A stretch of DNA of 64,000 nucleotides, from positions 19,757,056 to 19,821,055 of the forward strand of contig JAPFBE010000013.1 in the NCBI GenBank assembly GCA_034336665.1. The letters are read 5' to 3'. Within the stretch, counting starts at the first letter, position 1. Each line of letters begins with the position of its first letter. Below are positions 1 through 21,010 of this stretch, piece after piece. The notes below the pieces were generated by a model that searched no databases, was not told where the DNA came from, and saw only the letters and a list, made by a program, of their open reading frames with translations. The position numbers and the translations under genes are program-made. This DNA is from Luscinia megarhynchos. Its lineage: Eukaryota; Chordata; Aves; Passeriformes; Turdidae.

Positions 1-325
1 GTTAATGGTTGCTGTCTCTTGTCAAGAGATCACTTTTTGCCTACTTAAGGAAAAATTGATCTTGAAATACAAAATTTTCAGCAATATTGCGTGAAAATCT
101 TTATTTTGAGTCATATAACTGAGATAGATCGAGAATTCTCATAATTATTTTCAAAGCTATTATGGAAACAGATGTGAAACCATGATTAAGATTTGACATT
201 GTGATTCTAGCTCAGACAATGCTTCTGTTTTTCTCAAGGAACAGTGTGGGAATTCTAATTCTTTAATTTTTTGAGAATTGCTACAAAGCAATTACTATAA
301 AGCTGTTTTTTATTTCACTGTTGAG
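1..325 (+). other. TIPRL intron (3' part), AT-rich
   Basis: This is AT-rich intron sequence that ends in a splice acceptor at 324-325 next to the first visible TIPRL exon. The upstream TIPRL exons, which encode about the first 92 residues in the human protein, lie before the window. I see no repeat or ORF of note here. Confidence 0.75.
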
Positions 326-3776
<3,451 letters not shown>

Positions 3777-5247
3777 ATGTGACTTTATAAGGACTTGAAG
3801 TAGACTGGAGATAATGTGATCACAATTGTTGTCATGGGGGGCGTTTCACTGCTAGTGGAATGAAGAATTTGGCTAATTTTTCTGTAGCCTTGAGAGAAAA
3901 CATTTCAAGCAGGTGTTGCTAATGGTGTTTTTTGTTTGGATTTTTTTTAACCTGTGTCTGGAGTTGATGATAGACTGGTTTTGAGTTACAGTTTTCAACA
4001 GCATTGGAGAAATGACTGCTGGGAGTCTGGGTTCTGTTTAGTTCACCAAGCAGGCAGGAGTATTGTCTGGACCCCCATCCGCTAACACTTGTAGGAAGAT
4101 TTTGTTATTGCTGCTTCAGGTACTAAGAAACTACCAGAGTTGTAAAGCTGGTATGATTTTATTTTTATTGAAAAATAATCCACAGAGAAAAAAAAAAATC
4201 CTCTGCATTTAGTTCGATCTGTCAGTCTTGAACTATCCATTTTGCTTGGCTTCCCTTACTGATGGCCAGCAAAGTTATTTCTTGTAGTTTCTGATCCAGA
4301 GTCTCACCTAAGAATATTCATTTCATCTGAGGATAGGTTTAAGTGTAGGGAAAAAAATATGTTTGATGCTATATAAAGGTAAAATTATTTGTGAGGCATT
4401 AACTCCAGAGGAGGAGGAGAGCTGGAGGATACTGGTAAGTCTCTTCACAAATGCAGGTATAATCTGATGTCAGCTAGAGTTCGCTGGGCAGTTTTGGGAC
4501 TCTGGGCAGTTCTGGGGCTCTCACTTGGGGTCCCTGTGCTGCTCCAGTCATGTAGGATGCTGGAAGGGCATTGCCCTGCACTGGTCTTCTCTTGGATGTG
4601 CCCACACGTGACTGTTCTACTGCCCTGATGCCCAAATTGCAAAACTGCAGTGGTGCTTAAGGCTGGGGAATTCTGGTCCCTAAAGGATGCTGGTATATGC
4701 AGTTTGAGAAAGGACATCCTGTATGGCCTTAGAAGTATGATAACATGTATTCCAGATATATCAATTTGGTTTATTTTAAAATTCTTCTAAGTTCTCATAT
4801 TGATACAAGTGTGATCACTTGTATAGTCATGGTTTCAATGCTCTGTAGATGAAACTGAAATACTTGTATTGTTTTTGGAAATCCTGCAATGTATTATTGG
4901 TTTGGCCTAATAGTGGGGCAGCTAAGCAGGCTTGTCTGGGTTTGCTGCTGACACTCAGTGCCAGAAGCAAGTAACTGCAGTGAAAAGCAGGCCTTGTGGT
5001 GCAAGGTGCTTGCAAATGGAACATGTGCACATTCTGATGTCTTGGGGTTTTTGTTTAAAAATCTTCATATTCTACACTGCATGGCTTACTAAAAGCAACC
5101 CACCACAAAACCTAGCATTTAACCATATCTTTTGTGAAGTGGTTTTCATGTAGAGAAGACACTGAGGTTTTTAGGGGGTAAAAAAGTCTTCTGCCATCTA
5201 AGTGACTGTTTCCTTAGTGAAAACAACACACAAATTTCATTTATTAG

Positions 5248-5455
5248 AGGCAGCTTGGTCTAGTGAATTCTACAGCAGGTGGAAAGGCAGGAACTAACTG
5301 CAATTTTTCCTGTGTCGCTGATTTACTCTAACTGTGGGGAAGATATTTCACTGTGCCTCCATTCCCTGTATGTAAAAATGAGAGTTAATATATGCCTACC
5401 TCACAGAGAGACTGTGAGGATTAGTTTGTACAAAGTTATTGATTAGAATATTTTT
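5248..5455 (+). repeat. ancient MIR-like SINE
   Basis: The order of short matches follows the MIR consensus: a GAGGCAGC-TGGT-AGTG start, a centre resembling 'ctgtgtcgctgatttactc', then 'cactgtgcctccattccc', 'tgtaaaaatgagag', 'tgcctacctcacagag' and 'tgtgaggatta'. This is the tRNA-SINE core family found across amniotes. It is strongly diverged, which fits an old insertion now inside the probable TIPRL 3' UTR. Confidence 0.7.
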
Positions 5456-6543
5456 TTTCTGAATACACCTTCAGCCTTATCTTTGGAATCCTTTGGGAAG
5501 GATTACTGCAAAAAAATGTTCCATAGGACGAGTGAAGAGAACCAAAATGGAACAGCTTCTGAAAGAAGTTGTCAGCCGTCATAATTAACAGACATGGTCT
5601 GGGTGAATGAATTTATGAGCCACTTTGAAATAGAAGCAAGGTCCTCTATGTTCCCCATTACAGTCCTAAATTCTGTTGGCTTTTTTTTCATCTTCCTGCC
5701 CTTGTTTCTAAACATTTTAGTGTCAGGATGAAGAAGGAAATTATAACTGAATGCAGCATGGAAGAGATTAAAATCCATTTGGTAATAGAAGATTTTGGGT
5801 CCACTCCGGTGATAGAAGGAAGTGAGCAAAGAGACAAGGAAGGGAACAACAAATGGGGGTGAAGAGGTATTTTTCTGGTGGTAGTAAATCATGACACTTA
5901 TTTTACTCTAAGCATATATTAGTATAAATGCCTTATGAAAACACTTAATAGCTGGTATGACTGAGAGCAGAGCTCATGTAGTGCTGGCATGAAGGAAACT
6001 ATATCTGCATTTGTTAAACTGATTTGGGCTTGGTCAGTGATGCTAACATTAAAGTCCTTTGGGCTGAAATAGTGTGTGGGGGGAAAGCCACAGAGTGGGG
6101 AGGGAGTAATGGAAAGGGCTCTCTGCATGTTTAGCTTATACTGTTAGTTTATACTCTTGTCCATCATACATCCTAATTTGTGACCCGTTGGTAAAGTTTT
6201 ATGGAATGGACTTGAATCCTGACTCTAGATACGCTCCATCTATTGTAGAGGGTGCTGGGCGTTTCAGTGGAACACACGTGCTGGGGAAATCACAAGAACA
6301 CCTTTAGGAAGTTACAGTTACACCAAGTTCAAAATTGGAGCACTTTGTGACTTTCTTACACGGCGCAGATTACCAAGAGCCAGCGATATAAACTGGTGTA
6401 CAGCAAGATCTCTGGCACAAAATTTCCACAGAAAAGTAGCACTTTGAATAAATAACTTTAGGGGGGAGGGAGCGGGGTGATTCTCCAGCTGTTTTGTGTC
6501 GAGTTTTATGTGGCACTTTTATATTGTTCCTTGTATGTTGCTA

Positions 6544-6549
6544 AATAAA
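6544..6549 (+). terminator. AATAAA poly(A) signal, probably TIPRL
   Basis: A canonical AATAAA sits in AT-rich sequence with a T/GT-rich stretch downstream. It lies about 390 bp before the SFT2D2 start codon, so the two genes would be almost adjacent. Confidence 0.5.
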
Positions 6550-6776
6550 AGGTACCAAGCATTTTACAGTTCTGTTTTTAACTGAGCAAAATAAACTGAA
6601 ACAACTTCTTGTGATGCTGAATTTTGGCTGCTAGTAGGACTTTGCATCCACATACCTTTGTCTGGCAGGAGACGAAAATAAAGCGAGCGGGAGAAGAGAA
6701 GTGAAACCTCACTGACTGTTTTGCCAAGTGTTGGATTGTGAGGTGTCGGGAGGAGGTAGGAGCCGTGCACGTCCGG

Positions 6777-6867
6777 ACTACATCCCCCGGCAGCCTGCGC
6801 GGCGCCGCGCCGGCCTTCCCCTACCTGCGGCGCGCAGGTGGGCGCGGAGGCTGCCGGGGCTGGTAGT
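6777..6867. promoter_or_regulatory. inverted pair of ZNF143/THAP11-like ACTAC...CCCCGGCAG motifs
   Basis: ACTACATCCCCCGGCAGCCT starts at 6777 on the + strand. ACTACCAGCCCCGGCAGCCT reads on the - strand from 6867. The two 27-bp arms (6777-6803 and 6841-6867) match at 22 of 27 positions by eye. The + arm fits the promoter motif ACTAYRNNNCCCR exactly; the - arm misses one position. The pair lies 64-154 bp upstream of the SFT2D2 start codon. Binding is inferred. Confidence 0.6.
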
Positions 6868-6930
6868 CCCGGGGAGGGAAGGGACGAGCAAGGAAGGGCA
6901 GGGCATTGCGGCCGGGCGAGCTGCGGAGCC

Positions 6931-12465
<5,535 letters not shown>

Positions 12466-15400
12466 CAGGAATACTGGATGCCTCACAAAGTTCTAGGTAG
12501 AACTGTGTTGAGATCACTGTGTTGTGTAGTTTCCTACTTCAGTGCCTTTAAGTGCTTGTTAGAAGCTCCTTGTGTTACACCCAGCGTCTGCAGTTGCTTG
12601 GGTTTGTAAGCAATGGTGTCTGTGGGACAGGGGGCTTGTGATCAAATGAAATTCAGTCTGGCAGAAGAACTGGGCAGAAGTCTACAATTTGTTATGGTGA
12701 TTCATAAATTCATGCTTTTGGTTTTGCAAAAGTTTCAAAGTAATGTGTGAAGTCTGTAAAGTGAAGAAGACCTTGGCTCTGATGAGACTGTGCCAGTTAA
12801 GGTGAAAACTGATTTCTTACCAACAACTTGGGATTTTTTTTTTTTAATAGCCTTGTGTCACTTAATCTTTGCACTATTTGCCTTGGATAATGGAATATTG
12901 ATATTCTTTCTTTTCCTATCACTCTTGCAAAATTTTAGGTTTATGAGACTTCTAAAAGATGTAATTCTAAAGGTAAACATGGTTGTGGACTGACCATGAA
13001 ATGTTTGCATCTTTAATTAAGTAGTTAATTCTCAGTCTATACTGATAATCTTCCCTTAAAATACATGAAAGGGACATTTTCGTAAGAAAAAACTTGCTCC
13101 TGTTGCAAAAGCACTTGTAAAATGAGGTCCCTTGATGTTTCCAGCTACCAGGAACCTGAGTTCTTTTCCTTGCTCATGGTTGCAAGGCAGGAAGCTGACA
13201 TTTTTCACGTGAAGTGAGGTGCTTCTCTTCTCCTCCAGCTATAGCATAAGAGCAATGCAAAGGGCACGGTAGGCAAGCAGTAAAAGAATTTATCTAAGTT
13301 CTTTCTCCAAGGACAAACTTCATAAGGTAAAAGTGGGCTATTGTTTTGAAGCAGCCTGGGTCAGGGAGAAGACATTTTCTTCTGAACTTGCAAATAAGTT
13401 AAAATTTCAACATTTCCTCTTTGTTTCTTTGTGCCTCAAATCAGTTTTGTTTCTGCTAAAACTCTTGGACACACCAGTGAACTCTGCATGGAGGAGAAAT
13501 CACAATATTCTATTGCCTGTGGTAGCAAGGAAAGCGTGAAACAATCCCACTGCCAGCTCCAAACAAGTGCTGGGCAGTCTGTGTCCAAATTTCAAGGCCA
13601 CTCTGTGTTCTCTTTATTTTCTGAGCTATATATAATCATTTACTCCATCATTGCATTGGTCAGTTTAATATCTCAGCACAGATTCCTGCTTCTGCTGTGT
13701 GAGATAGTGTTTAACTGCTCTCCCTTTTCCTTTTACAAATCTGTCTTGCTGGAGCCAGTGTTTAAGTGTCCTGATAATTTATAAAGCTTCACTACCACCC
13801 ACCTATAGGGATCCTCTAAAAAAAATAAATTAAAGATTCCCTTTTGCAGTTGGTATAAAAGGGAGATTTTGACAAGCTTTCTGTGGATTCCAGGTGGCCA
13901 GAATTACTGTTTCAAAGGCATTTGAATGGAAAATGCCACCTGGGAAAGATGGCACTGTTGTTAAGATGAACTAATTTTGCAGATTCATGTGCTAGGTCCT
14001 GGTGCTTTTTTTATCTCCCAGGATTTAGAAGTTACTGTTGAAATAAATACGTTGACTATTACTCTTCTTGAAAAGAAAAATTGGTTAAATGCCCAAGAGA
14101 GACTGGGAATTAAAGAAAACTGATCCTTCTTTTCTCTGGCTGATCTAAGACAAGTGTCTAAACTGATGGGTGTCTTTTTTTATCAGGGAGTAAGATTCAA
14201 AACCTAATTTACATCTGTCAAAGGACCTATGCCAGTCTTTTCTAGGGACTTTCATAATGTTTACAGAATTTCTCTGTATAAGGGAAATAGAAATGCAACC
14301 CTAATGCCTTTTACATTCCAATATTCCTTTAATTTTAGCATCTCTGAATGTCCCTGGAAAAAGCTACAAGCACAGTATCCATTGTTTCTCCTTCCCCTCT
14401 CCAGCTAAGTTACATTAACTTCGATCATCATTCCAGGTTCAGCAGCCATGATAAAGAAATTTGACTTTTGAGATTCTTTTTCTGATTACTTCACGTTTGG
14501 AGGAGTAAAACTCTTTTGCTTATTCCTTGGCTAGCTTGGGCAGGGTTCTGGTAGCCTGGCTCTCTGGCAGTTCTTCTGGAAAAACAGTACAATTTGGTAT
14601 GGTGAATGTTAGTTTTTCAGCAGTTAGCAGAGTGGCTAACTAGGACCTTTTAGCTGACTCTTGTGAACACAGCCAATTAGAAGCAGGAAATTTATGAGAA
14701 TACCAGTAGATAGCACATAAATGGATTTTTTTCCTTTCCCCCTCTCCTCTCAGTTTAAAACTGGAATTTCAGCTTCACAGCCTTTTATTCAGGAAGAGAG
14801 AAGAACAAATCTTCATTTGACTGCACAGCACATGAGGCTAAGTAGTTGTGCCCTTACAGGAAGGGAACCCGAGGGGAGATGGCAATGACACGAGGATCAC
14901 AAGAGTGCCACTGGGGTTTATGTTGCCCTTTGGTGTTGTATTCTGTTCCTGGGGACATCAGACAGTAGGAGAGACTTGCCATATTCTTGCCAATATGTGA
15001 AACATACTCAGGGTTTGTCACTTTTTCTGCAAGCAGCTTTGATTTAAAATAGCTCTCCCAGAACAAAACTCTTTGGATTCTTACTTTTAAGTAGTTGTAG
15101 TGAGGCTGTTGACAAGCTTAACAGCAAAAGAAATTTCCACTTTACTGAAGTACTTCATTTTGTATGATTTTTACATAACTGGGGAGTAAACTATATGAAT
15201 ATTCCTTCTTGAGTTGTTTTCAGTTTGAATTAGATTATACCGTTACACCTTTTCATTTGGCCATTAAACCTACTTTGTGTTATGTTTTGATACCAACAGC
15301 TTTGGTTATCTGCTTGGCAGGAAGCATGGTGGGTATTTCTGAAGCTTTCCATCTCACTGTCCTTGAGGGCAGGAATGTTTGTTGTGTGCACTGTGCTGCA

Positions 15401-16470
15401 AGTAGAGAGTTTGTGGTTTGAATCACAAAGCTCCTTCCTTCCCAAAGTCCTTGCTCAGTTGCCTATAGCACTTAACTCAAGGCTGACTTCCCTAAGGAAG
15501 CTTCTTTGATGTTGAGTGCCCATCTCAGTAGGATTTGGTATTCTAACAGAAAGTGCTTTTTTTGCTCAGCCTGTTGACCAATTTGTCCCCATTTTTACAC
15601 TTTTTGCTGTACAGATAATGTAACCTCAACCGAGCAGCCTTAGCATACAGTTCCAGCAGGAAATTTGTATATCCTGGATCTGCTGACTTTCCAGCTATAT
15701 TAGAAAGGGAAATAGGGAGGGTGCTAGTCATCTGTCCCCAAAGTACTGAGACTCTGTACATTCAAATATGGGATTTTTTTTCACTACTTCAAGGTTTTGC
15801 TCCGTTTTATGTGATAAAGTCCGTTCTGAATACTGGTACTACGTGATATGGTTCTACTGATGACTTGAACAATTTCATCTCATTTAGTATTTTCAGTAAT
15901 AAGATTGTTCATGAACTGTTACAAAAACCAAGAATTTTCTGCCACAAGTTGAAAGTCTTTTCAGAAACCATGGTTTTAAAAGGGAGGTGTGTTGAGCTCC
16001 ATGTGTGCCTCTGACTTCCTGAGAACATCTCTTGCTTCATTTTGGTACTTAATCATGTTCATGAAAGTGAGATCACTGTGCTATTGCAGACTGAGGAGGA
16101 GGAGGATGTTTAAACACATTTGTCTTAAATACTGATGTTTACAACCATAGCAAATACTGACCATTTTGGAGGGAAAGCACACAAATGGTTTATTGTCTTA
16201 AAACCACGTGCCTCTCTATAATATGACCACTAAATTTTTTACCAACTGTGGAATTGTTTTGTAAAATCAAAACCAAACTCAGAAATTCTCTGTAATGTTT
16301 TATATTGTTACTGATTCTGTTTGCTGCTGTGCTTTTTCTATTTACACTGTTTGATTTCTACTTTGATAAACATCTCTTTTTGTGACTTACAACTTTCTCT
16401 GTAATGAAGGGAAACCCTTACAAGTGCTGTTTATTTCCTTCAATAAAGTTATCACTGCATTAAATGAATT
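12466..16470 (+). other. SFT2D2: probable long SFT2D2 3' UTR / downstream region
   Basis: This is non-coding, AT-rich sequence after the SFT2D2 stop, with several AATAAA sites. The last clear one is at 16442-16447. Mammalian SFT2D2 has a long 3' UTR, so a 4-kb tail is plausible but unproven. No repeat family was recognised, and the ORFs are short and without family resemblance. Confidence 0.4.
16442..16447 (+). terminator. AATAAA poly(A) signal candidate, SFT2D2
   Basis: A canonical AATAAA follows a T-rich, low-repeat tract, with a TGTTCC/TTCTTG U-rich region downstream. Other AATAAA sites (for example near 13826 and 14041) could serve instead. Confidence 0.35.
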
Positions 16471-18277
16471 GTTCCTATGGTTAATGTTCTTGATGTTCTT
16501 ATGGCTTTTAAAATTACGCTGATTCTCCAGATGATCTGAAATTGCTGTGGGTAATTTGTTTCCTTTTGTTTGTGTGTTTGGTTTTTTGAAAATGATTGTC
16601 CTGTCCTCACTTCCTTTGCTGTGCACACAACTTGTAATGCTGGGGGGAGTTTTTGTGTCACAAGTGTTTTGCAGCAGCTTCACCCAGCAGTTGCAGGCGC
16701 CTAGACAATTAATTGGCACAAGTGGAGTTGTTAAGGTGAGAATGATATTTTTGCTACTTCCTATTTATTTACCTCAAGAGTCAACCTAGGTAGGCCAACA
16801 AGCTCTCCTTAGTCCATAATATTCTGTCAGCAAAGACAATAGGAAGCAACATGCCTCTGAAATATGGTCTGAGTGCTGATGTACACTCAATAAAATGTAA
16901 ATGAAGTAAAATATCAATGATTTATGAAGGTGTGTGAAAAATAATTAGAGGCAATTTTTTTATTTTTTTAACTTTTAGAAAGCTGGTCTGTTTTTGACCA
17001 GTGTCAAAACCAGTGTATGTGCCTACTATGCATCGAAAGACCTGCCATGGTTTAATATTCTTGGGTAGTGCATCAAGGCTGTGTGTGCATCAGGCTGTTC
17101 AGGGTGTGTTACACTCTCTCCTAATTGACAGGCAGGTGTTTTTTTTCCTGTGTGCAAGGGTGGTGATGAGATTTGTATGCTGTGGGAGACTGTGCTAAGT
17201 TTTCAATTATCGTTTTTTCTTGGGGTTTTTTAATTGTTCTAAGCAAACTCTGTCTCACAGCTGACTGAACTGAAATTTCTGCCCTACCTGGAGGAAACTC
17301 CAAAGTTGCATTTGGAATGCAAGCAGCAGCTTGTCTTCTGTATAGAAAGTATAGAAACCTAGGGGTTTGCATTTTATCTTTTTGAAAATGTTAGAGTGTC
17401 TCAGGAATGTCAGGAAACCTGGATACATCTGTGTCATATCAAGACAACTGTGATTCTCAAAGGGCAATAAATCCTTTCCATGTCTAATAGCTTAGAGGTA
17501 TTTTGCTTGCCTAACTTAACCTCCTGTATAACAACAAAGCTGTTTAACTTTTCCACTTCATCCTCATGCTGAGGTCTTAATACTTGAATGATTAAAAAAA
17601 ATTTAAAAGTGAAATCTTCGTTTGAAATCCCAAAACAATGATCAGCTGCCCTAAAGAGCATTCTGTTGGTTAATGAATTTGCTCTTAGAAATGGTCTGAA
17701 AGGGTTTGTAAGTTGTGCCACAGAATCTAGTCCCTGAATCCCATTACCTTGCAAAGTCACCAGCATTCAAATTCAGTGACAAGGCTAGTGGAAAGCTGCT
17801 GTAATGTCTGCCCCTTTCCCTTCTCCTTCCCCAAATTCCTTCTGATTTTACAAGAGAAGATATTTCATGCATGTGAGCCATTCAAAAGTGGAGGTTAATA
17901 GTATTTTCCATCCCTTGCTTGAACCTTTCCTGTTAAGCTCAGCCTTGGCTGCAGTATTTGTGGGGGTGGAGGCTTGTAACTGCCCAGCCATGAAGTGCTG
18001 GAGATTCCCAAAAGGAAAAAAATTCTGTTTTTCTCACTTTTCAGAAGAAAGCCGCTGGTGAATTAGAGATGGAATAGTCTATCTCAGCTGCCAATCTTTG
18101 GGATCTCTATTTTAAGTTAGCCTGGTTGAAACCCTTTTAAGTTTCTCTTGTGTTCCCTTGTGGCACCTCTAAGAGAAGTCATTCCCGAGAACTCGTGCTT
18201 CAAAACCTCTGTGGGAATAGGTGTAGAGTAACATGGGTGTAGTGCAAAAATGGAACATTGAAAATGTCACCTGGTCA
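16471..18277. other. intergenic, nothing recognised
   Basis: This is AT-rich sequence between SFT2D2 and the CR1 copy. Open frames reach about 110 codons but none resembles a known protein, and none is linked to splice signals I could support. Confidence 0.5.
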
Positions 18278-18610
18278 GCGTGATTTCATTGCAGCTCTGA
18301 GGGGCTGTCCTGCCCTAAGAGCTGGGGAAGCACTGAAAGCTGGAGAGGGTCTTTGTGCAAGGGCACATAGTGACAGGACAAGGGTGAACGGCTTCATACC
18401 AGAACAGGGAAGGTTTCTATTAAGGATTAGGAAGAAATCCTTTACTGTGAGAGTAGTGAGGCATAGGAACAGATTGCCCAGAGATGCTCTTGATGCCTCA
18501 TCCCTGGAAGTGTTCAAGGCCAGGTTGGATGGGGCTTTGAGCAACCTGGTCTAGCTGAAGGGAGCTGGAATAAGATGAAGGTCCCTTCCAACCCAAACCA
18601 TTCTATGATG
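18278..18610 (+). mobile_element. CR1 LINE, 5'-truncated 3' end
   Basis: The sequence matches the well-known end of bird CR1: 'agtgacaggacaagggtgaa', 'taggaagaaatcctttactg', 'gatgcctcatccctggaagt', 'gttcaaggccaggttggat', 'gagcaacctggtctag', then 'cccttccaacccaaacc' and 'attctatgatg'. The 98-codon ORF across it is the decayed C-terminal end of the CR1 reverse transcriptase ORF2. Only about 330 bp survive, typical of aborted target-primed insertion. Confidence 0.93.
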
Positions 18611-19049
18611 CAATATGTGGTGTGAAAAGAAAATATTTTAGTCTGAGCATGTGCTCCTGTGGTTTCTGGTGTGTGTAACAGGATGTGTCACGCTCATCGC
18701 TTTTGAGAGAATCAAGGGCTCCAGCAGAGTTATACTTGCAACTTCTTAACCATCATTGTTAGCAGAAAGCTTTAACCTCCACATCCAGGTCAAAAGTGCA
18801 TGCTTGGCTTGCCTAATAAACACTGAATGTATTACTTTTCTTCTGAGATGTTGTAAGTGGAATTTAAAGCTTTGCTTAGATTCTCTTACTTTTCTAAATT
18901 ATTTTCTGATCTTAAAGATGGGAACAGTAATAATTTCTTCCTCTAGGGGATAATTCATGTCTGAACACATCACTGTACATCTTTAAGTAGAAGAAAACAA
19001 ATTAGGGGAAAGTAAGATTATTGTTTAAAAAAACTAAGTTTGTTTTAAA

Positions 19050-20092
19050 CTGATGATATCACCACCCTACACATATTTGGTTTGCTGTCAATGTTTCAGT
19101 GAGGGAGCTACAGGGGTAGCTTCCCTGAGAAGCTGAGAGAAGCTTCCCATACGTTGATAGAGCCAAGGTTCCAAGATGAACCCACTGCTGGCCAAGGCTG
19201 AACCCACCAGCAAAAGCCATAATGCCTCTGGGGTAATGTATCTGGGGAGAAAAAACTTGCACTAATGCCATATAAATGGGAGAGAATATGTGAGAGGAAC
19301 AGGTCTGCAGACCCCAAGGTCAGAGGGGAAGGAGGGGCAGGAGGTGCTGCAGGCAGCAGAGCAGAGATTCCCCTGCAGCCTGTGTTGCTGACCATGGTGA
19401 GGCAGAATGTGCCCCTGCAGCTCAGGGAGGTCCATGGAAATGCAGAGAGCCACCTGCCAGAGCTGATGGATGCCCATAGGAGGCTGGGATTTGTGGGAAG
19501 CCCAAGCTGGAGCAGACTCCTGGACAGAGGAGCCTACACCAGAGCAGGTTTGCTGGCAGGACTTGTGGCCCTGCAGAGAACCCACGCTGCAGCAGCCTGT
19601 TCCTGAAAGATTGCACCCCATGGAAGTGACCCACACTAGAGCACTCTGTCAAAAACTGAAGGCTGTGGGAAGGACTGATGGAGAAGGTCATGGAGGACTG
19701 TTTCTCCATAGGAGGAATCCTTTGCTGGAGCAGGGGAAAAGCATGAAGAGCTCTTCCCCCAAGAAGGTCATAGGCAGGGAGGAGGAACAGAAAATCAGGA
19801 GCAAAGTTAGGCCTAGGAAGAAATGAAGGGTAGAGAGGTGTTTTAACATTTGGTTTTATTTCTTCTTAGCTTACTCAGTTTTGATTGATAATAAATTAAA
19901 CTAATTTTCCCAGTCAAGCCTGTTTTGCCCATGATGGTAACTGGTGAGTGATCTCCCCTGCCCTTATTTCAACCCATGAGCCTTTTGTAATATTTTCTCT
20001 CTCCCTGCTGAGGAGGGCAGAGGATGGGAGAGACAGAGAAGTATTCACCCTTTGGTGGGTACCTGGCAGCCATCCAAGGTCAACCCATCACA
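19050..20092 (+). mobile_element. ERV LTR, about 1 kb, + orientation
   Basis: The right half shows the order typical of an abundant bird ERV LTR: repeated 'ctgcaccccatggaagtgac'-type units, a 'gctggagcaggggaa' block, an AATAAA at about 19890 ('ttgataataaattaa'), 'gtgagtgatctcccctgccc', and the end 'ggtcaacccatcaca' with terminal CA at 20092. No internal retroviral region follows, so it is probably a solo LTR. The left edge (TG near 19051) is approximate. Overlapping ORFs on both strands come from LTR repeats and are not genes. Confidence 0.8.
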
Positions 20093-20968
20093 CTACATTA
20101 GTTTTTTTTTCTTTGGGTTTGTTTTTTTGTCTTCCTTCTCTTTTTAAAAAGCAAAAAGATTGCTGTGGAAAGCCTTCCCTCCTCTCTGGGCTCAGAATGA
20201 ATGTCAGTATAATCTCAGTTAAAACACCAGACAGGCAGGTACCACTCGAACAAGCTGCTTGCCTTTCTGCTAAAAACAAACCTGGGGGAAGTTATTGACA
20301 CTGTCCCCTCACCCCAACATTAATGAAAAGGCTAATCTTCTTTAAGTCTCTTCTAGCCTAGCAATCTCTTAAGGGGCTGGATACATGATTAAAAACCTGA
20401 AGGATAGCAGCTGTCTTTTTATCCATTCTTAATTATTCCGTGGTAGCTGATAGGTGTTGATTTCCTGAGAGTGTCATGGGGATGGAGGCTACATTTCCCT
20501 GTGTTGTTGGGACTCAGTGTTCAGATGGGGGTTAGTTGAACGCTGCAGTGAGAGCTTTGGAGGTGGAAAGAGTGAGTCTTATTTTCTGCAATTTCATCTG
20601 ATGGTGAAGGGCTGCCTTTTCTTTGGAAACATGCAGCTAAAGACCGAAAAACAGCTATCCAATGTCAAGGCAAGAAAGGCCTCTTTAATTACCTTTTTTC
20701 CTTGTTTGCTTTTTTTCCCCTTCTTTCTGTGTACCTCACCAGCTGGTGGCCAGGGGCATTTAAGAACAAGCTTAATTAGAAAGTCAAAATTAACCCCTTG
20801 CTTTTTCCTGCTGTAACTTGGTGAGTGAAGTCCAATAAATATTGCAGGATTGTTCTGATTGTTCTTTCACTGCTCTCCCCAGTCCTCATTGCTTCATTTA
20901 AAATATGAGTTACTAAATTCTTATTAGTAAATTGTGAGTGTTGTGCTTGCATTTTGAGCTAGTTCTGC

Positions 20969-21010
20969 CTCAAAAGGAGTGACTCCAAAGGAGTCTGACT
21001 CAAAAGGAGT
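20969..21010. repeat. short direct repeat, 3 copies of CTCAAAAGGAGT-like unit
   Basis: Near-identical 12-bp units start at 20969, 20983 and 20999. The middle copy reads as the inverted repeat ACTCC-AAA-GGAGT. It is a minor local tandem structure. Confidence 0.7.

Larger units (their letters stand above)
3777..6565 (+). other. TIPRL: probable long TIPRL 3' UTR
   Basis: This non-coding stretch follows the TIPRL stop. A canonical AATAAA lies near its end (6544-6549), just before the SFT2D2 CpG island. Earlier AATAAA-like signals could give shorter forms. It contains a MIR-like SINE. ORFs on both strands here show no recognisable protein. That the UTR runs to 6.56 kb is inference; transcript data would settle it. 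Confidence 0.5.

Noticed and set aside
18258..18554. 98-codon + ORF
   Set aside because: Remnant of CR1 ORF2, not an independent gene.
19262..19826. Overlapping ORFs of 95-124 codons on both strands
   Set aside because: They are inside the ERV LTR and come from its internal G+C-rich repeats.
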